From Odontocerum albicorne (Eukaryota > Arthropoda > Insecta > Trichoptera > Odontoceridae), in NCBI GenBank assembly GCA_949825065.1, contig OX463848.1:32269491-32333490 (forward strand): DNA of 64,000 nucleotides, in the 5' to 3' direction. The notes under the pieces are model-generated. The model was not told where the DNA came from. It saw nothing but the letters and a program-made list of their open reading frames with translations, and made no database searches. Within the stretch, counting starts at the first letter, position 1, and every line of letters starts with the position of its first letter. Both the position numbers and the translations under genes were made by a program. Shown here piece by piece: positions 45,400 through 54,938 of the stretch.

Positions 45400-45611
45400 T
45401 GAAATATTATTTTTATATACTTCTTCTTCTCAGTGTCATGCCAGGTCCCCCCAACGTTGAATATCATCTGAGAGTAGGTATCTTTGTCCCCGGCAGCCCG
45501 AAAAAGATCCCCAACGCTCCTTATACCAGTCCAATCACGTATATTGCGGAGCTAGGAGATTTGCCTCCTGCCAACACCTCTTCGACCCTCTATTTTGCCT
45601 TGGATGATTAG
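45400..45611 (-). pseudogene. LINE C-terminal end, minus strand
   Basis: Read from 45611 on the minus strand: IIQGKIEGRRGVGRRQISWL RNIRDWTGI, then LFRAAGDKDTYSQMI. This matches the GKIEGKRGRGRRxxSWLxNLRxWTG...LFRxAxD end of a well-known insect LINE family. It is open for about 60 codons. The opposite plus-strand frame of 70 codons is a shadow. Confidence 0.75.
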
Positions 45612-45890
45612 GTGTAGTATCATTAATGTTTTATACACTATAAAACATTAATGATATGGTCATGGGTACCAACAATAATTATAAATAAAGCTGGTTGATT
45701 GAATGAAATTGCTTTAAAGCAATAAATCCGATTGATTGAACGTGTTTAATAAATATTAAACTCTCGTTTCGTAGATAAATAGGTTTTACGGTTTTTTCGG
45801 GTTTCCATAATCTTCGGGAGCTAAAATTTGTAATTTCAACAAAGGTAAGTAATATAAATTTTTATTACAATATTATTTGTTGTTTAACAA
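45612..45890. repeat. Dispersed repeat with TTGATTG end, copy 2, and flank
   Basis: 45659-45720 is homologous to 3755-3845. ATTAATGTTTTATACACTAT AAAACATTAAT at 45622-45652 is a short hairpin with a nearly perfect stem. Confidence 0.55.
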
Positions 45891-46412
45891 TTTTGCTACT
45901 AGATTAATATAATATATTGGTATCATAAGTATTGTCATACTAGTCCACTTTTGCTACTAGATTAATATAATATATTGGTATCATAAGTATTGTCATACTA
46001 GTCCACTTTTGCTACTAGATTAATATAATATATTGGTATCATAAGTATTGTCATACTAGTCCACTTTTGCTACTAGATTAATAAAATATATTGGTATCAT
46101 AAGTATTGTCATACTAGTCCACTTTTGCTACTAGATTAATATAATATATTGGTATCATAAGTATTGTCATACTAGTCCACTTTTGCTACTAGATTAATAT
46201 AATATATTGGTATCATAAGTATTGTCATACTAGTCCACTTTTGCTACTAGATTAATATAATATATTGGTATCATAAGTATTGTCATACTAGTCCACTTTT
46301 GCTACTAGATTAATATAATATATTGGTATCATAAGTATTGTCATACTAGTCCACTTTTGCTACTAGATTAATATAATATATTGGTATCATAAGTATTGTC
46401 ATACTAGTCCAC
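45891..46412. repeat. Minisatellite, 58-bp unit, nine near-identical copies
   Basis: The unit is TTTTGCTACTAGATTAATAT AATATATTGGTATCATAAGT ATTGTCATACTAGTCCAC. Starts are every 58 bases from 45891 to 46355. I saw only one internal difference (AATAAAATAT in the fourth copy). This is the most homogeneous array in the window. Confidence 0.98.
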
Positions 46413-46654
46413 TTTTAAGTCTGCATTAGCTCAAGTGTTACGAAATGATTGATTTCATACTTTGTCTCGTTGTATTCAAGACCCTTAATGTGTTCAAGAC
46501 CCTTAATTTTATATTTCGAATCTGTTTCTAAGATATGTTCCTTTAGAGAAGAGCAGGCCTTTCAGATAGATTTCGTCTTTATCGAATAAATTTATGGTTA
46601 CGAATCGATCTAATAGGGCAGGGTATGTATTATGCTTAAGTATTTAGTATTTTT

Positions 46655-46700
46655 AGGTCAAATCTAAAGTTAAATTGCACCAAATGCTTGTTTTTTTTTA
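46655..46700 (-). repeat. Fragment of the mariner-relic segment
   Basis: On the minus strand AAGCATTTGGTGCAATTTAA CTTTAGATTTGACCTAAAAA matches 35395-35440 and 42600-42640. Confidence 0.55.
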
Positions 46701-46824
46701 TACCGAGAAACAGATTACTTTGTTCCATATTCAAAATGACACTATACAACTACTGAAGCAATGTGGGTAAATAATCACCTTAAAAATGCGCTTTACTAAT
46801 ATACCTTCATAATAATCGAGTATA

Positions 46825-46870
46825 TTAGGTGTTAACATAAGTTGTGTCCGTTTTTTTTCCAATTTAAAAA
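46825..46870 (+). repeat. Mariner 5' end fragment
   Basis: GTGTTAACATAAGTTGTGTC CG, then CCAATTTAAAAATGAG, is the terminal sequence of the mariner family at 47201 and 4277. It is cut off and directly joined to a LINE fragment at 46871. Confidence 0.75.
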
Positions 46871-47115
46871 TGAGATATGGTTTGGGCATGTGAAACAGAT
46901 TATTAAAACAGTTATACAATGCAAATGTGAGTGGAAGCCGTGCGAGAGGAAAACCAATGAAAGTGTGGTTGGATCAAGTGAATGATATTCTGAAGAAGAG
47001 AAAGTAATAAGATATATCATTGAAGTTGTATGAGAAGATGAATGGATGTAGAAGAGGCTAATGATATATATCGAGATAAGAAAATCTGGAGTTCTATTAT
47101 TTTTGCCAACCCCGA
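46871..47115 (+). pseudogene. RTE-like LINE 3' end
   Basis: GGTTTGGGCATGTGAAACAG, GCCGTGCGAGAGGAAAACCA ATGAAAGTGTGGTTGGATCA (RARGKPMKVWLDQ) and CCAACCCCGACAGGGAAATG match the family. They end in the YPDRDM region. Confidence 0.7.
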
Positions 47116-47200
47116 CAGGGAAATGGCTTGGTGGTGTGTTTGTATATATGCATTTTATCTATTTATTGTATGTATGCATTTTATCTATTTATTCTATCTA

Positions 47201-47809
47201 TTGGGTGTTAACATAAGTCGTGTCCGTTTTTTTCCAATTTAAATATGAGCACCAAAAGTAAAACAAAATAGTAAAAGTTATTCGTCATTCGAAAGAAAAC
47301 TTTCTGCTCTACAAGATATTGTGTTTGCTTTTACGTTACATATATTATTTTATTTGATTACACGCCTTCAAAATGGAACGTCAAGTAGACGAAAGTGAGC
47401 ATTTTCGATATCTCCTTCTGTTTGCATTCAATCGAGGAAATAAATCTGCCAAAGCTGCAACGCTGCAATTTGATATTTGCAACGCAAAAACCATCGATGA
47501 GCTGTCCTTTAATTCATAGCATCTTCACCGTATACTTCGCAGATATCATGAGCAGCTTTGGCAGCTTTATTTCCTCGATTGAATGCGAACAGAAGGATGT
47601 GTCGAAAATGCTCACTTTCGTCTACTTGACGTTCCATTTTGAAGGTTTGTTATCAAATAAAATAATATATGTAACGTAAAAGCAAACACAATATCTTGTA
47701 GAACAGAAAATTTTCTTTCGAATGACGTATAACATTTACCATATTATTTTACTTTTGGTACTCATTTTTAAATTGGAAAAAAACGGACACAACTTATGTT
47801 AACACCCAA
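47201..47809. mobile_element. Head-to-head folded mariner (two 5' halves)
   Basis: Both ends are the same 5' terminus (TTGGGTGTTAACATAAG at 47201; complement ending AACACCCAA at 47809), with TA on both sides. The left half runs plus-strand from the end through the leader to a start codon and MERQVDESEHFRYLLLFAFN, breaking near 47463. The right half runs minus-strand through the same region and further to DICEVYGEDAMN and HRWFLR. No 3' half and no catalytic domain are present. The arms, about 260 and 335 bases, would fold into a long hairpin. Confidence 0.8.
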
Positions 47810-47814
47810 TACAT

Positions 47815-49560
47815 TGGAATCTTAAGACATTGAGTATTGTGGGGACAATTTAAACATTAAGTTGTATTTGTTTTACGCACATGCCGATTTTTTGTTTGTA
47901 TATATCTGTATTCTTCTTATCAGATGAATGTCAAATAATGCCCGGTCTGGTACAGTGCTGGCTCTCCCCCTTTGCACGGTCCCGTATTGTGTTTGTGACC
48001 ATGAATATATTTTTTGCAGAGTGTGACGTGTGTACTCACATGCTTATAACGCACCCACAGAGTTTTCTATATACCTATACACATACGATTATGTATAAGC
48101 AACCTGCCTTTGGAAATGTCGATAAGTAGAACAATCCCACTTTAAGTGTGTCTGTATCCTCAAATCGACGATTTTCATTTGTGATGTGTAATAGATTCAG
48201 CAAGTTTGGAATGAAGTGAGTAATGAAAATTTAATGCCAACGACATCTATTTGAGAAATACGAAAGTACTTTAAAAATCATATTAATTGTTATTTTAGTT
48301 CCTTCTACAAAGAGTGTCATTTTAGTTCCTTCTACAAAGAGTGTAATTTTTTAATTAAAAAGATACCTTGAAATAAAATAATGCAAGAGGTAAAATCTTA
48401 AAAAAAAACTATCCAAATATTTTAAGGATTGCATATTTACATACAATTATCTTATTTATAATATGTAAATCATTTTGTGAGGAAAAAACACAGGTTCTAT
48501 TTTCCCATTTAATTGAGATCGTCATCATAAAGATATCCATTAACATTTACACAACTTCCAGGGGATCAAGGGGTGTTGTTCTGTTTACAAAGTGGGTCAT
48601 TAAACGAACAAGTGTATTATCAGGCTGGGGTCACTCATTAAAATGAATGGAGGGTCCAAATAGCCTCAACCCATTGCTCTATAAATCAGGGATGGCAAAA
48701 TTTAAAAATAATTTTAAAAATCCAAACATATGTTTCAAAATTACTACGATGAAAAAAATGGCAGTGACCATACCCATATTGTTCAAACGTTTATGAAATA
48801 TAAAAAATATAAAATCATTGAGAGAATTACATGATATATTCTCATCAAGAAATTATCCTAAACGATTGATACCCTTTGTTGAAGAGATGTGTTACTTTCT
48901 CGATATTGTATTTTTTCATTCGTATGGTATTTTTAAACATATCCAAATAGGTTATTCGGATATATTAAAAAGCAAAGCAAGGAGAAAACATTTTCCCAAT
49001 AATCGAGTCATCGGTTTAAAAACTACTGGAGCTAGTGTGGTAATCGTGGTTCGTCATTGCACAGGCTGGTAATACTACCCCAAACGTGAAGAGACAACGA
49101 CAATGGCACGAGTGTCTAGTCTAGCAGATGAGTAACAAGTCTAGCGCTAGTGAGAATTGTATTTAAAATATTTTCTCAACTCTAAGTAAACAATTGTTAG
49201 TGAACAAAAATGATAAAAGGGCAATTTATATAAAAGTAAACTCTTCTCAAGGGTGCTTCAATTTGAAACTATAACCCACAATTTTTAACAGATTAAAAAT
49301 ATTATAAAATAAATATATATCAGTTGAGTACAAGGATAGGAAGGTGGTGGCAACGGGTATTAAATAAATTATTTTTACGCATCTGCATATTTGTAGAAAA
49401 TATATTAGGTAAGTAAACCACAGAAATCTTCCCAAAGGAAAACGTACTACAAAGTAACCTTTGTTGACTTTCCAGTATCTGATCAAATACATTCAGCTTT
49501 AGGTGTAGTTGAGTGTACGTGTGTAGATATAAAAATAAATGTTGATAACATGTCCCAAAT
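47815..49560. other. No recognised gene
   Basis: TTTTAGTTCCTTCTACAAAG AGTGT occurs twice in a row at 48295-48347. A frame at 48818-49072 (MRELHDIFSSRNYPKRLIPF...) slightly recalls retroelement RT text but carries no catalytic motif. Confidence 0.35.
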
Positions 49561-49564
49561 AGAT

Positions 49565-49680
49565 TGTATTTAAGTGCTTTCTGAAGCTGTACACGCCACC
49601 TATACCTCTAATACTAAGAGGCAGGCAATTCAACGCCACAGTATCAGCAACGGCAAAAGCTCTTTAAAATATTATAGATT
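49565..49680 (-). pseudogene. LINE C-terminal end, minus strand
   Basis: On the minus strand RAFAVADTVALNCLPLSIRG is followed by GGVYSFRKHLNTI, corresponding to RxFAVAGPxAWNxLPxSIR...FKxHLKT. It is open across the fragment and in the family of 45110-45370. Confidence 0.65.
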
Positions 49681-49815
49681 CGGAAGAATCAATTTATAAG
49701 ATGAAGAATTTCTAATCTTCCACGATACGAGAGTTTGCTGAGATGTCAAAAATATCGAAAAGCAACGTCCACGAGTATTGGTTGCAGATTTACCTTTGAA
49801 CTTGAATTAAAAATA
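49681..49815 (+). pseudogene. Mariner relic segment
   Basis: TTGCTGAGATGTCAAAAATA TCGAAAAGCAACGTCCACGA matches the coding pattern IAEMSxISKSNVHD of mariner. TTGGTTGCAGATTTACCTTT GAACTTGAATTAAAAATATT matches the shared relic segment. Confidence 0.55.
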
Positions 49816-50129
49816 TTAAATACTCTATCGTAATACCCAACAATATTGTTGATTCGGAATAATGAATTTATTATATGAAGCAATATTCCACTTAAAATTT
49901 TTACTCCTCTCAGAAGGAACACCTCTCAGACACAGATTTGAATGACATAATTGAGATATCCCATTAAGGGACCAGAATACAAAGAGATAAAGTTTGAAAT
50001 CAACCAATTCGCAACATTTGACTCATGAAATGTTATACTAGACTTTGTAATTCACGAAACTTTATGCCTTGTTTACACGTGTTGAGTTCTCAATCAAGAA
50101 ATAAACGTTTGTTATGAAAATCTCCTGCA

Positions 50130-50310
50130 CAATATACTGGAGGGAATGATTGAGGGATCGATTTGCAGAGGGCGTCCTCGCCGAGAGTATCTGGAGCAAA
50201 TATGGACTGCACCTCCTATACAGAGCTCAAGAGGATCGCTGAAGACTGAGCGGAGTTGAGAAAGAGATGCAGGGCTTTGCTGCTAACCAATTCCCAGGAT
50301 TGAAACTGAA
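50130..50310 (+). pseudogene. LINE C-terminal end
   Basis: CRGRPRREYLEQIWT, then in a second frame YTELKRIAED and ELRKRCRALLLTN, is the GRPRREYLEQI...YxELKRxAEDRxxWRxxCRALL end of a known LINE group. One or two indels break the frame. Confidence 0.65.
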
Positions 50311-51038
50311 AAAAAAATTGCGAGCAAATTGTGAGGCCGAGGAAGGTAGAAAGACAGCAGTTCTATCTGCTCGGCAGAGTGACTATCCCACCTTGCGACG
50401 GATTTTTATTTTCTCTACATTCGCCCAATGCGATGAGAGACTAGTACACCTGGGATGTGAGACTAGTTCGTATTGGCTCAGGGTCGTCTGCCAGATTTGG
50501 ATGCTCTTTTAAAGCGATGCATTTGGAGAATACATGGGCGTTTAATACAAACTAACAACTAATTAAATTGACTTATTGCTAGTCAATAATTTATGCAGCG
50601 CCACTGGAAATAATGATTAGAAAATAGTTAAATGAGTATTGTCTCAAAAAGTCAACGATCTGAACAGAATAGCATATATCAAATTTTGAAAGTTTTTTTA
50701 TTTGTTTTATTGAAAAAAAACAATCTCTATTACTTATATTTACATATTTATTTAATTATAATTATTTTACACATATTAATTTTATTGCTTATGTATTTAT
50801 TTTTATATGATGTGTTGCATTCCACACTTGCTGGAATAAAATATTGTTTTTATTATTAGTAAAAGTACATATTAGGATTCGCATTAAATAAGAATATGAA
50901 AATTATCAACTCGGCTATTTTTTTTCTATTTAGTCGAATAGGAATGCTCAGCAATGTTACATTTAAACAAAATATTATTATATTTTATTTATAATATAGG
51001 CATTAACATTGTAAAGGTTTAAAGACATTGTAATTTTT
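50311..51038. other. No recognised gene
   Basis: The 3' flank of the LINE end, then AT-rich sequence with a hydrophobic 75-codon frame (50632-50859) that I take as chance. Confidence 0.35.
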
Positions 51039-51222
51039 TTATCGAACACAGTTTATTCCACTTTACGTAAAGGTATAACCCTACCAGTTTCCAAATTTCC
51101 ACCTCATCGTTAGAGGTGCACAAACAAGACTGTCTTGTTTGTGCTCCCCTCATGATGAGGTGAAAACTTTGAAACCGGTAGGGTTATACCGTACATAAAA
51201 TGGAATAAACAGTGTTTGATAA
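51039..51222. mobile_element. Imperfect hairpin (foldback MITE-like), about 184 bp
   Basis: The left arm starts TTATCGAACACAGTTTATTC C and runs through GGTATAACCCTACCAGTTT and CACCTCATC to GCACAAACAAGAC. The right arm is its complement with about 15 percent mismatches, ending GGAATAAACAGTGTTTGATA A. There is almost no loop. Confidence 0.88.
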
Positions 51223-51252
51223 AACAAATTAAAAAATATTATTATGTTGTAT

Positions 51253-51762
51253 AAAGTCTTTCGGAGTTTTGTACCACGGGGTTTGGCTTATGGTACCAAC
51301 ATTACGAAGACGTTGCAGTTTTTATCTTGAGGACTTGTTTGCAGTGAGCTTCGCCAAAAGTGGATACGCCCCGAGATAGGCCACCGTTTCTTACTTGAAC
51401 CCAATACACTCAACAAACTAAAGAGTTATCACACCTTATTACATATATAAACATCCAAATATTATAAACAGAGACGACGGATTCTACAAAATCAGCATGT
51501 TACTCCGAAATCAAATCGAGAAGACAGCCAAATGAAAATTAATAATTGCTTCAATCTTTGTGAAAGCCGCGCACTTGTTCTTCCGTAGTAGGACGGAACC
51601 GCGCGCTCACATTACGGTTGAAACGAAGATTGGAAATTAAAAGATGTTGTGAAGATATGGTGAAATGAAGATTGAAAATTAAAAGATATTGTGAAGATGA
51701 AAACTACAATGTTATCGAAACGCCAGCAACATAAGCCAAACCACAGCGTCAAACACTTCGAA
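51253..51762. mobile_element. Terminal-inverted-repeat element, copy 2
   Basis: The left end TACCACGGGGTTTGGCTTAT G, then GACGTTGCAGTTTTTATCTT G, pairs with the right end GAAGATGAAAACTACAATG...ACATAAGCCAAACCACAG. The interior has a nested inverted repeat (CTTTGTGAAAGCCGCGCAC against GCGCTCACATTACGG) and a duplicated 40-base block (GAAGATTGGAAATTAAAAGA TGTTGTGAAGAT). It is homologous to 39318-39486, which lacks most of the interior. Confidence 0.6.
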
Positions 51763-51989
51763 ATTGTGTTATTGATCGTATCATGGTTTTGGTAGAAGCT
51801 TCGGTAGTTTCAGCACTTCGTTCCACATAGTCTAGAAATAACTTGAGTAGGTGGTGGAAGGAGTTTTTGTATTTCATGAAAATAAAGATCTTCAGTGAAG
51901 AGATAACAACTCAGAAGAATAATGTAAAGATAAGACACCGGCTGCTAGATTTATTTTGGGATTTTAAGTATCAGACACATCCATTCTCT

Positions 51990-52100
51990 TGAAACGTATC
52001 CTCCAGTTTTTTGGACATATTGCAAAGTAAAATTAGGACAGCTTCGAGAGATTGGACATAACGGGGAATGTCAAGATAATAGACGGAGGTGGGTATACTC
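51990..52100 (+). pseudogene. LINE RT C-terminal scrap
   Basis: RILQFFGHIAK, then SFERLDITGNVKI, matches IxQFFGHIARxxxDxLExLxVxGxVEG, as in the minus-strand fragment at 36267-36485. Confidence 0.55.
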
Positions 52101-52117
52101 TATAACACTTTACAAGC

Positions 52118-52600
52118 AGTGGCGTACCACCAGTACCCCTCTCGGCCCCTTCATCCTTGACCCTTCATAATAAAATTTCCATAATATAAGTACCTATACC
52201 TACCTTCTTTACTCATTGTGTAACTAGCATACCCTAGAATTCGATCCTAGAAAGAGTGTTTTCAAAAAATACGCACTATCACTAGTACAAGATGAATAGT
52301 GGGTATTGCATAACTAGCTAACTACCAAGCTAACCTTGCCAAATTGACAAGTTCAACATATTTTTAATTATATTTAATTTTATTTTTATGCATTTTAATT
52401 GTAAACCTGGATTATTGAAGCAATTTTTTGTGGTGCAATGTATTTTATTATTTAACCGGGTAACCCTAGGTTACCTCTTTAAATATCGTTGATGTAAGCC
52501 GGCCTTACAATGGTGTTTCAAATTATGTTGAAATTTCACAGAACTACAGCATATTGATGCTTGCTTGCTAGCGTACCATAGTTTGAAAACCGTTGCTTTA
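52118..52600. mobile_element. Possible hAT-like fragments
   Basis: CAGTGGCGTACCACCAGTAC at 52124 and ACCATAGTTTGAAAACCGTT GC at 52576 look like hAT-type ends (CAGTGGCGTA...; the complement of CAxxGGTTTTCAAACT), but they are not inverted copies of each other. No transposase is present. Confidence 0.25.
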
Positions 52601-53517
52601 CAAGATGAACTGACCAAATAAAGACTTTAACTGTTTCGATAGTGGTTAAGATGCTTAGAGCTTTGGTGTGGACTGAGAGATTACGTGGAGCAGTCAGGCG
52701 TATAACAGAAGCAAGAAGGATAGAAGATTACAGCCCTCAGCCATGAAGATCACTTCAAAAAATTGTGTCAGTCGCATAAGGTTTCGCGATTTCTTTCCAA
52801 TATTTTGAGTAAATTTTTTAAATGTTAACATAATTTTACGCAACGTAGCTAGTCTCGTATCATGGTAAAAACAAGGTTTGGTATCCATTATTAATGAACT
52901 TATTTTGATCTAACTTCATCTTCATTTATTTTGATACGCTTACGAGTACTATAGTATCTCAAATTATACGGAATGAATTTATTTTTAAATAATGGACACC
53001 CCTAGATTTGGTCAAAGGCTTGAAATGGACGAGGTGTTTTTGTACGTACAATCTGAAGGGTCCATAAATTTTACGACACTTGGAAGTGTGGCCTTTGAAG
53101 TCCTCGGCGTAAAGACGAATTGAGATAGATAAAGGAGATAAGAGGAATGGTCCTCTACTTACAAAGAACGAAGAGAAATACCATGTAGGATATACGATCA
53201 GCGTATGTCGATCTATTTTCTTTATTTTTTGCTCATGGCTGAAGTTTCTTCGTCTTTTTAGTTTAGAGTTGTTGAAAACTTAACGATGAGCTAAATTTTA
53301 ATCTGTTTTAGAAATATATTGTTTTAAAATAGTATTTGTTGAAATTCATGTGACGTAAAATATATTTTTATCCAATTTATTGCCAAGAACATCTTAAAAA
53401 ATCAATTATTTTTTATTAAAAATCAATCATTTTTATCTTTAGAGAAAAAAACTTGTTTTTTTTTTCAAAAAACACAGCTCGAATCCCGAGCCTTGGAGTA
53501 AAATAAAAACCACGATA
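52601..53517. other. Unassigned, with one 43-codon frame
   Basis: 52992-53123 is a compact frame, MDTPRFGQRLEMDEVFLYVQ then SEGSINFTTLGSVAF, with less AT-biased codons than its flanks. It has no family that I recognise and no clear splice partners. TACGAGTA lies at 52941-52948. Confidence 0.3.
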
Positions 53518-53735
53518 CGACGAGCTCTTTGGCCTAGTTGATAGAACGCGTGTCTCCAAGCCCCGAGGGAGACAGGGTCGATTTCCGTCGGTACCCAGAT
53601 TAAAACAAGGGGTTTAATTCTGGTTTTCACTTTAGGTTTTTAAAAACCTTTTTCCTTGGTTAAAATAAATTGTCACATGGCAATAAATCTGTTAGGTTGT
53701 ACTGTGTACAACGAAAGTGTAATATGCTCGATTTT
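53518..53735 (+). repeat. tRNA-derived SINE, plus strand
   Basis: The head CTCTTTGGCCTAGTTGATAG AACGCG and GACAGGGTCGATTTCCGTC, then TTCTGGTTTTCACTTTAGG, ATTGTCACATGGCAATAAAT C and the end GTACAACGAAAGTGTAATAT, are the complete family order. Confidence 0.75.
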
Positions 53736-54042
53736 CCCTTAATTCTCATTCTCTTTTTTCATGAGCATAAATAATTCTGAGAGATGGAAAGATATCTAGG
53801 AGATCAGATCACAGGAGAGCTCTAAAACAGCAAAAAATATTTTATAGTTCTGTTTCGTAATACTCGTATATTATAACCTACCAATAAATACCACTTAACA
53901 AATTCAGATGGAATGAATGAGTGAGCTCTAATATTATGTTTAAATCATTACCTGGTTAAAAAAACAGGCCCATGGACTACATATAACTTAAGTTGAACCA
54001 TTGTCACCTGTTCAAGAGCCAATACAATAAAAATAGTAAAAA

Positions 54043-54430
54043 AAAAGATGATTTTCAAAAGTACCTAAGAATTTACTATGATTTCCATCTTCTTTGCCGT
54101 TAATTAACCGAGCTTTTTTCAATATTTTTATTTCGTTCATCGAATTTATTGCAGTTTTTATCTTCTGTAAATTTTCTTTGTGAACCATATATTATTTAGA
54201 TAAAATTATTGTAAGATTCCAATAAAGCCTTATCAACCAAATATAAAATTCCAAGAAACCCTGTCAACTAAATGAAATATAAAAAAAGTGGACTTTCAAA
54301 AGTGCCTAAGAATTTATTTCAATTCCCATCTTCTTTTCACGTAATTTGAAAGATTTAAAAAAAAATCCACTCCGCTCACTTAATATATTGTAGTTTTTAT
54401 CTTCTGTAAATTTTCTATATGAACCGAGGT
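54043..54430 (+). repeat. Direct duplication of about 150 bp, offset 241 bp
   Basis: 54043-54190 and 54284-54430 share TTTCAAAAGTxCCTAAGAAT TTA, TTCCCATCTTCTTT and GTTTTTATCTTCTGTAAATT TTCT, then TGAACC. They differ at about one site in six. Confidence 0.75.
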
Positions 54431-54812
54431 ATTCAAGAACAATAAAAGTATTTAAGTATTCTTGGTAAACGTTCACCAAGCGAGATATTCTCTTTGTTAA
54501 GAAGATGCTGTAATGAAATATTTAAAGATATCATAAAAAGTTTAAGCGTACATTCATAACTTTATATTGCGGCTGTTTAACTTTTGGTGAAGTCAGGGCT
54601 GACGTTACTGAGAGTGCCACTAGCCCACGAAGTGTATCTTTAGTAATTGTATTTAATATTAAATAAATGCTACTTGTTTGTATGAGTGATATAATTTGAA
54701 TTTTGAGTCAAAAATCTTTCTAATGGAATGCTCTCGAGCGTCTGGCAACTAATGCTTCAACAGGAAGAGCAAACATTCTTATAATTTAATTAATTTTCCA
54801 AATAAAATGCCG

Positions 54813-54938
54813 GTTTTTATTAAACCTGCATAGTTTTTATTAAACCTGCATAGTTTTTATTAAACCTGCATAGTTTTTATTAAACCTGCATAGTTTTTAT
54901 TAAACCTGCATAGTTTTTATTAAACCTGCATAGTTTTT
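54813..54938. repeat. Minisatellite, 20-bp unit, about six copies
   Basis: The unit is TAGTTTTTATTAAACCTGCA. The copies are identical. Confidence 0.98.

Noticed and set aside
45399..45611. Plus-strand 70-codon frame MKYYFYILLLLSVMPGPP... resembling a secreted peptide
   Set aside because: The minus strand of the same bases encodes a clear LINE C-terminus (GRRQISWLRNIRDWTGI), so the plus frame is a shadow. The apparent signal peptide comes from the complement of a GAAGAAGAAG-type tail.
48818..49072. 84-codon frame that slightly recalls retroelement RT text (LHDIFSSRNYPKRLI)
   Set aside because: No catalytic motif, no adjoining element sequence, and the match is too general.
53518..53600. Candidate tRNA gene
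   Set aside because: A- and B-box text is present but the anticodon stem and acceptor pairing fail, and it continues into the SINE body. The same holds for 6740-6812, 17938-18010, 59185-59240 and 62345-62438.
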